From the NCBI GenBank assembly GCA_902606665.1, contig CACLHE010000003.1, positions 1 through 38,237 on the forward strand: a stretch of DNA of 38,237 nt, written 5' to 3'. The notes below the pieces were generated by a model, which was not told the origin of the DNA, did no database searches, and saw only the letters and a program-made list of their open reading frames with translations. The position numbers and the translations under genes are program-made. Shown piece by piece: positions 17,901 through 28,585 of this stretch (the stretch's first letter is position 1; every line of letters begins with the position of its first letter). The stretch comes from an uncultured Pelagibacteraceae bacterium (GTDB taxonomy: Bacteria > Pseudomonadota > Alphaproteobacteria > Pelagibacterales > Pelagibacteraceae).

Positions 17901-20750
17901 ATGCTTTTAGGTCAATTATTAAAATCAGTAAATAAAAAATATCAAACAATAGATGTTAGAGGTATTTCTTTTAACAGTTTAAGTGTTAAAAAAAAATATT
18001 TGTTTTTTGCAATTGAAGGAAACCAAACATCAGGAAATAAATTTGTTAATGAGGCTATAAAGAAAGGAGCTTCAGCAATTATAAGTACAAGAAAAATACA
18101 ATATAAAAACTACGGAATACCTATAATTTTAGTTAGAGATGTTAGAAAAAGTCTTGCAGAAGCATGTTCAAATTTTTACATAAAAAAACCTAATAATATA
18201 ATTGCAGTTACTGGCACAAACGGAAAATCATCTGTAGCACATTTTTTTTATCAAATACTTAATTTTAATAAAATTTCTGGAGCTTCAATTGGAACTTTAG
18301 GAATACTTTCAAAAAAATACAAAAAAAAGACGAATTTAACATCAATGGACCCTTTGCAATTAAATAAAAATCTTTCAATTTTATCAAAAAAAAAAATTAA
18401 AAATGTAATTTTAGAAGCATCAAGTCATGGCCTAGAACAAAAAAGACTAGATAATTTAAAGATAAAAACAGGAATTTTTACCAACCTCAGTCATGATCAT
18501 CTAGATTATCATAAAAATATGAAATCCTATTTTAATTCAAAAATGTATTTATTTAAAAATTTACTAAGCAAAAAATCCAAAATTATTACCGATGAAAATA
18601 ATAAAGAATTTAGATTTATAAAAAAAATTGCAAAAAAAAGAAAAATAAAAATGATTACGATAGGTTCAAAGACAGGAAATATTAAAATTCTAGGTGTTAA
18701 ATATAAAAAAAATAATCAGATAGTTAATTTTTCTATTAATTCAAAAAATTATACTATAGAAATACCTTTGATAGGTTATTTTCAGTTAAAAAATTTATTT
18801 ATGGCTGTTTTGGCAGCATCTCTATTTAGATTAAATATAAATAAAATTTTTAGTCAATTACATAAAATTAAACCAGTTCCTGGTAGATTAGAATGTGTGG
18901 GGAGTTTAAATAATAATTCCAATATCGTAGTAGATTTTGCACACACCCCGGAAGCTTTAGAACAAAGCTTAATTTCTTTAAAAAAGCAATTTAAAAATGA
19001 AATTATAATAGTGTTTGGATGTGGCGGTGAGAGAGATAAAAAAAAAAGATTAGTTATGGGTAGAATTGCTAGCAAATATTGTCGAAAAATTTTTATTACA
19101 GATGATAATCCAAGAAATGAAAATCCTAAAAAAATAAGGGATGAGGTCATGAAGGGTTGCAAGAAATCTGCAGTGAGCATAGGAAGTAGAAAAAAGGCAA
19201 TAAAAACAGCAATTAAAGAAATTAAATTTAACGAAACACTTTTGATAGCAGGAAAAGGTCATGAGGAAACCCAAAATTATGGAAAAAAAATTATAAATTT
19301 TTCAGATAAAAAATTAATAAAGAAGATTATTAACAAGAGAAAATATCATAAAAAAAAATATGATTATAAAGATTTTCTGCTTAAAAAGGCTTTTTTTAAT
19401 AATAATATAAATAAAGTTAATTATAATGGAGTTTCAATTAATACGAAAACTTTAAAAAAAAATAATTTATTTTTTGCTATCCGAGGAAAAAATATGGACG
19501 GACATAATTTTGCAAAAGAGGCAGCAAAAAAAGGTGCAGTAAGAATAGTCGCAAGTAGAAAAATAAAAAAACTTCCTAAAAATAAAGTTATTACAGTTAA
19601 AAATACTTTTTCTTCATTAAATAATTTAGCAAAAATTACTAGAGATTTTTCTACTGCCAAAATAATAGGAATAACGGGTAGTACAGGTAAAACTACTCTA
19701 AAAAATCTTGTAAGTTTTGCTCTAAAAAACTATGGAAAGGTTTACCACTCTCCACATTCTTATAACAATAGATTTGGAGTACCACTTAGCATTTCTAATT
19801 TGAGCAATAATATTGATTATGGAGTATTTGAAATTGGTATGGATAAAAAGGGTGAAATAAAAAATTTATCAAGAATTGTTAAGCCTGAAATCGCAGTTAT
19901 TACAAATATTTCAGGTGCTCATTTCAAAAATTTTAAGACATTAAAAGATATAGCAAGAGCTAAAGGTGAAATTATTGATAATATTACTAAAGGAGGTAAT
20001 TTAATTTTAAATAAAGATGATAAGTTCTTCACTTTTTTATCAAATATTGCAGAAAAAAACAAAATCAAAGTAACCACTTTCAGTTTAAAAAAGAAATCTG
20101 ATATTTATTTATCAAGTATTAAAAAAATGAGGAATCACAATAGATTAAAAATATATATAAATAATAAAATTTTTTATTTTAATATAAAACACTCAACTAA
20201 TAATTTTATACAAAATATACTAGCCTGCGTCTCTATAATGTCTGTTTTGAATTTAAATTTTAAAAGAATGAAAAATAATTTTTTTGATTTTAAAATTCCC
20301 GAAGGTAGAGGTGATATTATAACTGTAAAAAAATTTAATAAGAAATTTAAATTTATTGACGAAAGTTATAATGCAAATCTTTTATCTATGACATCAGCAA
20401 TTAATAATATGAATTATTATAAATTTATAAAAAATAATAGAAGAATAGTCTTTTTGGGCGATATGTTAGAACTTGGAAGCAAGTCTAAAAAAACTCACAA
20501 GGTTTTGTCAAAAGTAATTAATAAAAGCAAAATTGATAAAGTATTTGTTTACGGAAGGCATATAAAAGAAACTTTCAAACGTTTAAAACCAAACAAAAAA
20601 GGTAAAGTATTTGCAAATATAAAGGAAGCAAATGATCACTTTAGTAAAATATTAACCAATAACGACCTACTTATGGTAAAAGGATCCAATGCAACGGGTT
20701 TAAATCAGTTTTCAAAAAATATTAAAAAAGGTCAAATTAGTGCTATATAA
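17901..20750 (+). CDS. murE/murF: Bifunctional fused MurE (meso-DAP ligase) and MurF ligase
   Basis: Single 949-aa ORF with two Mur ligase cores: TGTNGKSSVAHFF plus DNPR motif (ITDDNPRNENP, meso-DAP specificity signature), then a second set from about residue 480 with GITGSTGKTTLKNL, PHSYNNRFGVPLS and ESYNANLLSM (MurF). Confidence 0.93.
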   Translation: MLLGQLLKSVNKKYQTIDVRGISFNSLSVKKKYLFFAIEGNQTSGNKFVNEAIKKGASAIISTRKIQYKNYGIPIILVRDVRKSLAEACSNFYIKKPNNIIAVTGTNGKSSVAHFFYQILNFNKISGASIGTLGILSKKYKKKTNLTSMDPLQLNKNLSILSKKKIKNVILEASSHGLEQKRLDNLKIKTGIFTNLSHDHLDYHKNMKSYFNSKMYLFKNLLSKKSKIITDENNKEFRFIKKIAKKRKIKMITIGSKTGNIKILGVKYKKNNQIVNFSINSKNYTIEIPLIGYFQLKNLFMAVLAASLFRLNINKIFSQLHKIKPVPGRLECVGSLNNNSNIVVDFAHTPEALEQSLISLKKQFKNEIIIVFGCGGERDKKKRLVMGRIASKYCRKIFITDDNPRNENPKKIRDEVMKGCKKSAVSIGSRKKAIKTAIKEIKFNETLLIAGKGHEETQNYGKKIINFSDKKLIKKIINKRKYHKKKYDYKDFLLKKAFFNNNINKVNYNGVSINTKTLKKNNLFFAIRGKNMDGHNFAKEAAKKGAVRIVASRKIKKLPKNKVITVKNTFSSLNNLAKITRDFSTAKIIGITGSTGKTTLKNLVSFALKNYGKVYHSPHSYNNRFGVPLSISNLSNNIDYGVFEIGMDKKGEIKNLSRIVKPEIAVITNISGAHFKNFKTLKDIARAKGEIIDNITKGGNLILNKDDKFFTFLSNIAEKNKIKVTTFSLKKKSDIYLSSIKKMRNHNRLKIYINNKIFYFNIKHSTNNFIQNILACVSIMSVLNLNFKRMKNNFFDFKIPEGRGDIITVKKFNKKFKFIDESYNANLLSMTSAINNMNYYKFIKNNRRIVFLGDMLELGSKSKKTHKVLSKVINKSKIDKVFVYGRHIKETFKRLKPNKKGKVFANIKEANDHFSKILTNNDLLMVKGSNATGLNQFSKNIKKGQISAI

Positions 20751-21825
20751 TTTTTTAACTTCTTTAGTAGATCAATTTTCTATATTTAATGTTTTTCGAT
20801 ATTTAACCTTTAGAACAGGACTTTCAGTAATATCTTCAATGATAATAGTTTTTGTGGTTGGAGGACCTTTTATAAGATTTATTGAATCTCATAAAATTAC
20901 AGGCCCTATAAGAGATGATGGTCCCATAGGTCATATAGTTAAAAAAGTTGGTACGCCTACAATGGGAGGCTTACTCATTCTTATTGGGATACTTTTTGGT
21001 ACTTTGTTATGGGCTGATTTAAATAATATTTATATTTGGGTCTTGATAACTGTTGCAACCAGTTTTGGTTTACTCGGAGCCATTGATGATTACTTGAAAA
21101 TAAAACACAAAAACTCAAGGGGAATATCATCTGGAATGAAAATTTTATTCCAAATTTTACTTTCATTGATCGCAGTCCTTTTATTAATGAAATTTGGGGA
21201 TAATGATCATTTAAAAAATCTATACTTTCCTTTTTTTAAAAATTTAGTAATTCATTTAGGGTTATTTTTTATTCCTTTTGGTATTTTTATTATTGTTGGT
21301 TCTTCTAATGCTGTGAATTTAACTGATGGTTTAGACGGTTTAGCAACCGTACCAGTAATGCTCGTTGCTTTATCCTTTACACTAATTTGTTATGTTACTG
21401 GTAATACTGTTTTTTCAGAATATTTAAAAATACCCTACATAGCAAATGTTGGAGAAGCTTCTATTTTTTGTGGATCTGTCGTTGGATCATGTTTGGGTTT
21501 TTTGTGGTACAACGCTCCACCTGCAAAAATTTTTATGGGAGACACAGGATCTCTTTCTTTAGGAGGGTCTTTGGGAGCTGTAAGTATAATTTCTAAACAT
21601 GAAATTGTGCTGGCAATTATTGGAGGACTATTTGTACTCGAAACAGTTTCAGTTATTATTCAGGTTATTTCTTTTAAGCTTACTGGAAAAAGAGTTTTTA
21701 TGATGGCTCCTCTACATCACCACTTTGAAAAAAAAGGATGGGCCGAATCTACTGTTGTTATTAGATTTTGGATTATATCTATAATTTTAGCATTAATAGG
21801 TTTAGCCACGCTGAAATTAAGATAG
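20740..21825 (+). CDS. mraY: Phospho-N-acetylmuramoyl-pentapeptide transferase, GTG start
   Basis: GPIRDDGPIGHIVKKVGTPTMGG, GAIDDYLKI, NAVNLTDGLDGLATVP, APLHHHFEKKGWAE. Confidence 0.97.
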   Translation: MLYNFLTSLVDQFSIFNVFRYLTFRTGLSVISSMIIVFVVGGPFIRFIESHKITGPIRDDGPIGHIVKKVGTPTMGGLLILIGILFGTLLWADLNNIYIWVLITVATSFGLLGAIDDYLKIKHKNSRGISSGMKILFQILLSLIAVLLLMKFGDNDHLKNLYFPFFKNLVIHLGLFFIPFGIFIIVGSSNAVNLTDGLDGLATVPVMLVALSFTLICYVTGNTVFSEYLKIPYIANVGEASIFCGSVVGSCLGFLWYNAPPAKIFMGDTGSLSLGGSLGAVSIISKHEIVLAIIGGLFVLETVSVIIQVISFKLTGKRVFMMAPLHHHFEKKGWAESTVVIRFWIISIILALIGLATLKLR

Positions 21826-21828
21826 TAA

Positions 21829-23142
21829 ATGGTCTCTTTACAAAAATATCAAAACAAAAAGATTGCCATATACGGCATGGGCTTAACTGGATTATCAACA
21901 GCGAGATTTTTAAAAAAATCAGGTGTAAAGATATTTTGTTGGGATGATAATATCAAAGTAAGAAATAAAATAAAAAATTTAAAACTACCTCTTAAAAAAT
22001 TCTGGCAAAACAAAAATATAGTTGATAACATTGTTGTAAGCCCAGGCATAAATGTAAACAAATGCAAGATAAAAAATTATCTAAAGAAAAATCTAATTAA
22101 AATAATTACTGATTTAGATCTGTTTTTTGATCTAAATAAAAAGGGTTTAATTATTTCTGTTACAGGAACCAATGGAAAATCTACTACCTGTAAGATAATT
22201 GAAAAAATTTTAAAGATTGCAAAATATAATGTTTTCACATTAGGAAATATCGGCAAACCTATTTTATCTTTTAATAAAAACAAAAAAAAAAGTGTTTTTA
22301 TAATTGAGGTTTCTTCATATCAGCTTCAGTACTCAAAATTATTCCGTTCTAACCATGCAGCCATATTAAATATTTCTCCCGATCATCTAGAAAGACATAA
22401 AAATTTAAAAAATTATATAAAGATTAAGTCAAAAATATTTTTTGCACAAAATAAGTCAGATTATTCCTATATAAATTCATCAAATAAATATTCAAAAATA
22501 ATAAAAAGAATATTTAAAAAAAATAAGCTAAAATCAAAATTAATCCCAATCAATAGTCTGAATAGAAATTTTTTAATTAATAATATAAATAATAAATATT
22601 TTAACAGTAAAGGAAATATTGAAAATATGACTTTTGCAATTAAAATAGCTAAAAAACTTAAAGTTAAGGAAAGTTTAATTATTAAGGCTTTAAACAGATT
22701 TAAAGGGCTTCCACACCGTCAGGAAATTTTATTTTCAAAAAATAATTTATTATGCATCAACGATTCAAAAGCAACAAGCTTTGAAGCCTGCCAACAATCT
22801 TTGTCAAATTATCAGCAAATTTATTGGATAGTAGGTGGCTTGCCTAAGCATAAAGATCAAATTTATTTAAAAGGTATTAAACAAAGAATTGTAAAAGCAT
22901 ATATTATTGGAAAAAGTATTTCATTTTTTAAGAAACAAATTGGAAAAGACGTAGCAGTTTCAGTTTCTAAAAATATGAAAACTGCGATAAATAATATTTT
23001 TAAAGATATAAAATTAAATAAGCATTCGAGAAAAACTATATTATTAAGTCCGAGCGCTGCATCATTTGATCAATTCAAAAATTTTGAAGATAGAGGAAAT
23101 TACTTCAAAAAAGTAATAAAAGAAAAACTAAAAGGAAATTAA
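21829..23142 (+). CDS. murD: UDP-N-acetylmuramoylalanine--D-glutamate ligase
   Basis: IAIYGMGLTGLSTARFL, SVTGTNGKSTTCKII, SPDHLERH, NDSKATSFEACQQSL. Confidence 0.96.
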   Translation: MVSLQKYQNKKIAIYGMGLTGLSTARFLKKSGVKIFCWDDNIKVRNKIKNLKLPLKKFWQNKNIVDNIVVSPGINVNKCKIKNYLKKNLIKIITDLDLFFDLNKKGLIISVTGTNGKSTTCKIIEKILKIAKYNVFTLGNIGKPILSFNKNKKKSVFIIEVSSYQLQYSKLFRSNHAAILNISPDHLERHKNLKNYIKIKSKIFFAQNKSDYSYINSSNKYSKIIKRIFKKNKLKSKLIPINSLNRNFLINNINNKYFNSKGNIENMTFAIKIAKKLKVKESLIIKALNRFKGLPHRQEILFSKNNLLCINDSKATSFEACQQSLSNYQQIYWIVGGLPKHKDQIYLKGIKQRIVKAYIIGKSISFFKKQIGKDVAVSVSKNMKTAINNIFKDIKLNKHSRKTILLSPSAASFDQFKNFEDRGNYFKKVIKEKLKGN

Positions 23143-24288
23143 ATGTTTAGTTTTGGCAGAGAAAATACTGGTCTAATAGCAAAATGGTGGAGAAATGTAG
23201 ATAGACAAATTTTATTTTTATTTATTTTTCTTTTACTGTTAGGATTATTCTTTTCTTTTTCATCAACTACATCAGTGATGTCTGAAAAGATGAACAAGGA
23301 AACATATTTCTTTTTTATTAAGCATTTAATTTTTGTTTCTTTTTCATTACTTTTAATATTTTTTATTTCAATTCAGGATAAAGATAAATTAATCAAATTT
23401 TTAACTTATTTATTTTTTGTTTCAATAGCACTTTTATTCCTAACTCTTTTAATTGGTGTAGAAATAAAAGGTTCTAAGAGGTGGCTAGCTTTCGATCCCC
23501 TTCCAAGATTTCAACCGGTCGAATTATTAAAACCATTATTTATAATTTTTGCTGCTAAAATTATAATTCTTAATGAAAAATCTAATATATATAAAAGGTA
23601 CCTTTATTCTTTTTTAATTTTACTGTTAATTATGATGATTTTAGTAAATCAACCAGATCTAGGACAAACTTTTTTGTTAACATTATCGTGGATTACAATG
23701 ATATTTGTTTCAGGATTTAATATGTATTTATTAGCAGTATTAGGTTTTACATTTGCAATTACGGTTACTCTTCTAATATTTTTTTTGCCAGAAAAGTTTG
23801 GTTATGTGATCTATAGAGTTAATATATTTTTAGATCCAAAATCAGGAGATAACTTTCAATCTCAAAAAGCGCTGGAGGCGATTAAACAGGGTGGCTTAAC
23901 CGGTCAAGGTATGGGAGAAGGTATTTTAAAAGATAGAGTGCCCGAAGCACACACTGATTATATTATTGCTGTAATCTCTGAAGAGTTTGGAGCAATATTT
24001 GTTTTATTTATTGTAATTATATTTTTATTTATTGGTTACAAGGTTTTAAATAAGGTTTTTGCTGGTAATAACGAATTTCTAAAACTAGCTTTAGTTGGTC
24101 TGGTTACTCTATTAATAATTCAAACTTTTATTCATATAGGTGTCAATATTAGGTTATTTCCAACAACAGGTATGACTTTACCTTTTTTAAGTTACGGAGG
24201 TTCTTCTCTTGTTGGAAGTTCTATAATAGCAGGAATAATTTTAAATTTTACCAGAAAAGATTCTACAAGGTATTTCAAAAATGAGTAA
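23143..24288 (+). CDS. ftsW: SEDS family glycosyltransferase FtsW
   Basis: Polytopic; VEIKGSKRWLAFDPLPRFQPVELLKP, QPDLGQTFLL, PEAHTDYIIAVISEEFG, TGMTLPFLSYGGSSL. Confidence 0.96.
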   Translation: MFSFGRENTGLIAKWWRNVDRQILFLFIFLLLLGLFFSFSSTTSVMSEKMNKETYFFFIKHLIFVSFSLLLIFFISIQDKDKLIKFLTYLFFVSIALLFLTLLIGVEIKGSKRWLAFDPLPRFQPVELLKPLFIIFAAKIIILNEKSNIYKRYLYSFLILLLIMMILVNQPDLGQTFLLTLSWITMIFVSGFNMYLLAVLGFTFAITVTLLIFFLPEKFGYVIYRVNIFLDPKSGDNFQSQKALEAIKQGGLTGQGMGEGILKDRVPEAHTDYIIAVISEEFGAIFVLFIVIIFLFIGYKVLNKVFAGNNEFLKLALVGLVTLLIIQTFIHIGVNIRLFPTTGMTLPFLSYGGSSLVGSSIIAGIILNFTRKDSTRYFKNE

Positions 24289-25360
24289 AAAAATAATATT
24301 TTCTGGCGGAGGAACAGGCGGCCATATATTTCCAGCTATCAATTTAATGAAACATTTTTTTGATAAAAAGTACAACGTTGTATTAATTACAGATGATAGA
24401 GGGAACAATTTTATTCAAAAAAATTCACAATTTAAATCTTATATATTAAATACAGATACACCTACAAATAAAAATTTTTTTAAAAAATTTTTTTCTTATA
24501 TTCTAATTTTTTTTGCAATTATTAGATCGATCTTCATTATAAAAAAAGAAAAACCAGATTTAATATTTGGATTGGGAGGTTATGTATCTTTTCCCATTTG
24601 TTTTGCATCAAGATTCTTTAATATACCATTGATTATTTATGAGAATAATATGGTTTTTGGCAGAACAAATAATTATTTATCATCTTTTTCAAAAAAAATT
24701 CTTATAGCAAAAAAATTAGAAAAAGAATTTTATGAAAAATATAAAAATAAAACTTTTGAGGTGGGTTCAATTTTAGATAAAAATATTATTAATTATTCAA
24801 GTTTTAAAGAAGATATGAATAATGAGAAATTTGTAATATTAGTTCTTGGAGGAAGCCAAGGAGCGGAAATATTTGCAAACATTATCCCCCAGGTTTTAAA
24901 AATGATCAAAGAATCTGGTTATAAAGTAGAAATTAATCAACAATGTTTAAAAAATCAAAAAAATTATTTAATAGATTTTTATAATAAGATTAATATTAAA
25001 AATTACATTTTCGAATTTGATAAAGATATTTTAGAACTTGCCAAGTCTTCAAAGCTAGCAATTACAAGATGTGGAGCTTCCACAACCGCAGAACTAGTTC
25101 ATACACTTACACCTTTTATTGCTGTACCTTTGCCACATTCAATTGATAATCATCAGCATTTAAATGCTAAGTATTATGAACAAAAAGGCTGTTGTTGGAT
25201 TTTAGAGCAAGGAGATTTTAATATTCAAAATCTTTTTAATTTAATTAAACAAAATATAGAAAATAAAAGTAGATTACAAAATATACGCGAAAATATGAAA
25301 AAAAATTTTAACAAAAAAGTTTATGAAAATGTTGAAAATGAAATTAAGGAATTTATTTAA
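24281..25360 (+). CDS. murG: UDP-GlcNAc transferase MurG
   Basis: FSGGGTGGHIFPAINL, FGLGGYVSFPICFA, VLGGSQGAEIFANIIP, ITRCGASTTAEL, DNHQHLNAKYYEQKG. Confidence 0.97.
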   Translation: MSKKIIFSGGGTGGHIFPAINLMKHFFDKKYNVVLITDDRGNNFIQKNSQFKSYILNTDTPTNKNFFKKFFSYILIFFAIIRSIFIIKKEKPDLIFGLGGYVSFPICFASRFFNIPLIIYENNMVFGRTNNYLSSFSKKILIAKKLEKEFYEKYKNKTFEVGSILDKNIINYSSFKEDMNNEKFVILVLGGSQGAEIFANIIPQVLKMIKESGYKVEINQQCLKNQKNYLIDFYNKINIKNYIFEFDKDILELAKSSKLAITRCGASTTAELVHTLTPFIAVPLPHSIDNHQHLNAKYYEQKGCCWILEQGDFNIQNLFNLIKQNIENKSRLQNIRENMKKNFNKKVYENVENEIKEFI

Positions 25361-25362
25361 AT

Positions 25363-26760
25363 ATGAGAATTAATATTGGAAGCAATGAAGTAATACATTT
25401 TATTGGTATCGGTGGAATTGGCATGAGTGGTTTAGCGCAGATAATGAATAATATGGGATTTACTATCCAAGGTAGTGACTTAAGTCAGAATAAAAATACA
25501 GATAGATTAATTAAGTCAGGAGTAAAAGTATATTTTGGTCACCATCAAAAAAATTTAAAAAAAGCTACTATGATTGTGGTGTCATCAGCTATAAAAAAAA
25601 ATAATAAAGAATTGTTAAGAGCAAAAAATAAAAAATTACCTATTTTTAAAAGAGGAGATATGCTTGCGAATATTGTTTCATTAAAAAAAAATATTGTAGT
25701 TACAGGCTCACATGGAAAAACAACAACAACATCTTTAATAGCAAATATTTTATCTGAAGCAGGATTGGATCCAACAGTAATTAATGGTGGGGTAATAAAT
25801 TCACTTAAAAATAATGCACAACTGGGAAAGGGTGAATGGGCAGTAATAGAGTCAGATGAGTCGGATGGAAGCTTTTTAAAGCTTCCAATTTCCTATTCTA
25901 TTGTAACTAATATAGACAAAGAACACTTAGATTTTTATGGAAGTTTTAAAAAGTTAAAAAAAAGTTTTTGTACCTTTATTGAAAAAACACCATCTTTCGG
26001 AAAATCTTTAGTCTGTATTGATAATAAAAATTTAAAAAATTTATTATCAAAAACTAAAACTCGTAATTTTTTAACTTATGGATTTAATAAAAAATCGAAC
26101 TATCAGATTACAAATGTTAGAAAAAAAACTAATCACTCAATTTTTGATTTGAAATTGAAATTACCCTCACAAATATTAAAAAATATAGATAATATAGTTG
26201 TCAATCTCATTGGTGATCATAATATTACTAATGCAACGGCTTCAATAGCTGTTGCTTTAAATTTAGGCATCAAAATAAACAAAATAAAAAAAGCACTTAG
26301 AAAGTTTTTAGGAATTCAAAGAAGGTTTACAAAAGTTTTTTCTCTTAACAATATAGAATTCTATGATGATTATGCCCATCATCCAACTGAAATTAAAGCT
26401 GTTATAACTAGCGCAAGGCAGGTTCATAAAAATAGAAAAATAATTTGTGTTTTTCAGCCTCATAGATATTCTAGAGTAAAATCCCTAAAAAATGAATTTG
26501 CATCATCATTTAAATTAAGTGATACAGTTTTATTATGCCCAGTTTATTCAGCTGGAGAAAAAAAGACATATAATTTTAATCAAGATGACTTTTCCAGTTT
26601 AATTTCAAAAAAATCTCGAATTCAGGTAATAAATATAAAAAATAAAAATGAATTAAAGAATTATTTTATAAAAAATTTATTAAGAGATGAAATGGTCATT
26701 TGCATGGGGGCAGGAAGCATATCAAATTGGATAAGAGAAATAGGAAATGAAATGAAATGA
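25363..26760 (+). CDS. murC: UDP-N-acetylmuramate--L-alanine ligase
   Basis: FIGIGGIGMSGLAQIM, VTGSHGKTTTTSLIA, ESDESDGSFLKL, DDYAHHPTEIKAVI, FQPHRYSRVK. Confidence 0.97.
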   Translation: MRINIGSNEVIHFIGIGGIGMSGLAQIMNNMGFTIQGSDLSQNKNTDRLIKSGVKVYFGHHQKNLKKATMIVVSSAIKKNNKELLRAKNKKLPIFKRGDMLANIVSLKKNIVVTGSHGKTTTTSLIANILSEAGLDPTVINGGVINSLKNNAQLGKGEWAVIESDESDGSFLKLPISYSIVTNIDKEHLDFYGSFKKLKKSFCTFIEKTPSFGKSLVCIDNKNLKNLLSKTKTRNFLTYGFNKKSNYQITNVRKKTNHSIFDLKLKLPSQILKNIDNIVVNLIGDHNITNATASIAVALNLGIKINKIKKALRKFLGIQRRFTKVFSLNNIEFYDDYAHHPTEIKAVITSARQVHKNRKIICVFQPHRYSRVKSLKNEFASSFKLSDTVLLCPVYSAGEKKTYNFNQDDFSSLISKKSRIQVINIKNKNELKNYFIKNLLRDEMVICMGAGSISNWIREIGNEMK

Positions 26761-27668
26761 ATTTGATTTCGAATCTAAAAGAAATAAAAAAAAAAATTTC
26801 AGGGCAAATTTTATTTAATGAATATCTTTCAAAGTATTCTTGGTTCAATATTGGTGGACCAGCGAAAGTAATATTTAAACCAAAAGACTTAAATGAACTA
26901 TCTGTTTTTTTAAAACATTTAAAAGGGTATAATAAAATTAAAATATTAGGCGTGGGATCAAATACTCTGATCAGAGATGGAGGTTTTGATGGAATTATAA
27001 TTAAGCTTGGAAAATCTTTTTCTCATATATCTTTATTTGATAACAATAAGATCATAGCCGGCACCTCAGCGTTAGATAAACAAGTATCAAATTTTGCACT
27101 TCACAATTCACTTTCTGGTTTTGAATTTTTATCTTGTATACCCGGTTCCATTGGAGGAGGTATAAAAATGAATTCTGGTTGCTATGGAAATGATATTTCT
27201 AAAATTTTGGTTTCAGTTCAAGCAATGGATATGGAAGGAAAGATAAGAGTAGTAAATTCATCAGATATAAAATTCTCTTATAGAAAATGTAATATGAAGA
27301 AAGATTTAATTTTTGTAAGCGCAACTCTTCTCGGAAAGAATGATAATAGTAAAAGTATTGAAAAAAAAATTAATGAATTAGTTGAAAGAAAAAAAATAGA
27401 TCAACCATCAAAAATAAAAACCTGCGGAAGCACTTTCAAAAATCCTGAAAAAAATAAAGCGTGGTCTCTTATAAAAGAATCTGGGTGCGCAGGAATGTCA
27501 GTAGGAGACGCATGTATTTCTCAAAAACATTGTAATTTTTTTGTTAATAAAGGTAAGGCCAGATCAAAAGATCTGGAGGATTTAATTAAAAAAGTTAAAA
27601 ATGCAGTTTTAAACAAGACAGGTATTGAACTTGAATTAGAACTAGAAATTATCGGAGAAAATTTATGA
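26757..27668 (+). CDS. murB: UDP-N-acetylenolpyruvoylglucosamine reductase
   Basis: YSWFNIGGPAKVIFKPKD, LGVGSNTLIRDGGFDG, IPGSIGGGIKMNSGCYG, CGSTFKNP, GMSVGDACISQKHCNFFVNKGKA. Confidence 0.96.
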   Translation: MNLISNLKEIKKKISGQILFNEYLSKYSWFNIGGPAKVIFKPKDLNELSVFLKHLKGYNKIKILGVGSNTLIRDGGFDGIIIKLGKSFSHISLFDNNKIIAGTSALDKQVSNFALHNSLSGFEFLSCIPGSIGGGIKMNSGCYGNDISKILVSVQAMDMEGKIRVVNSSDIKFSYRKCNMKKDLIFVSATLLGKNDNSKSIEKKINELVERKKIDQPSKIKTCGSTFKNPEKNKAWSLIKESGCAGMSVGDACISQKHCNFFVNKGKARSKDLEDLIKKVKNAVLNKTGIELELELEIIGENL

Positions 27669-28585
27669 GAAACTTAATTGTAGTTCTTCAAGGCGGAATC
27701 TCAGGAGAAAGAAAAATCAGTTTTTTGACAGGGAAAGCCTGCTCTAAGGCTTTAAAAAAAATGGGATATAAAGTTAAAGAATTAGATGCAAAAGGAAATT
27801 TTATTAAAAAGTTAAAAAAAATAAAACCAAAACTTGTCTTTAATGCACTTCATGGAAGGTACGGTGAAGATGGATTTGTTCAGGGAATTTTAGAATCTTT
27901 AAAAATTCCTTATACTCACTCAGGAATTTTATCATCCAGTTTAGCAATGAATAAAGAATTATCTAGAATTTTATTCATAAAAAATAAAATAAAAACACCA
28001 AAGTATTTTTTATTAAAAAATAAAAAGGAAAATTTTTTAACTAAAATGATGAAAAAAAAGGGTATTAAATTTCCAATTGTAATTAAACCAATTAACGAAG
28101 GTTCAAGTTTAGGAGTCAGTATTTGCAAAAATAAAATACAATTTAATAAAAATTATATTAAAATCAAAAATGAATATGATTCAATTATTGTTGAAGAGTA
28201 TATTCCTGGACAAGAGATTCAAGTAGCTATTATGGGAAAGAAACCTTTAGGAGCAATAGAACTCGTTCCAAAAAGAGAGTTTTATGATTATAAAGCAAAA
28301 TACTCTTTTAAAGCAAAAACTAAGCATATAATGCCGGCCCCTATTACGAAAAAAAAATACAAAGAAGTGCTCAGTTTGGCAATGAAGGCACACAAAGTTA
28401 TAAAATGCAGGGGTATAACAAGATCTGATTTTAGATTTTTTAAAAATAAATTTTATTTATTAGAAATTAACACACAGCCTGGAATGACTAACCTTTCTCT
28501 TGTTCCAGAAATAGCACGTTATTGTGGTATAAGTTTTGAAAAGTTAGTTGATTGGATAGTTAAAGATGCTGGCATCAATAGATGA
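27665..28585 (+). CDS. ddl: D-alanine--D-alanine ligase
   Basis: VLQGGISGERKISFLTG, FNALHGRYGEDGFVQGILESLKIPYTHSGILSSSLAMNKELS, IKPINEGSSLGVS, EINTQPGMTNLSLVPE. Confidence 0.96.
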   Translation: MRNLIVVLQGGISGERKISFLTGKACSKALKKMGYKVKELDAKGNFIKKLKKIKPKLVFNALHGRYGEDGFVQGILESLKIPYTHSGILSSSLAMNKELSRILFIKNKIKTPKYFLLKNKKENFLTKMMKKKGIKFPIVIKPINEGSSLGVSICKNKIQFNKNYIKIKNEYDSIIVEEYIPGQEIQVAIMGKKPLGAIELVPKREFYDYKAKYSFKAKTKHIMPAPITKKKYKEVLSLAMKAHKVIKCRGITRSDFRFFKNKFYLLEINTQPGMTNLSLVPEIARYCGISFEKLVDWIVKDAGINR

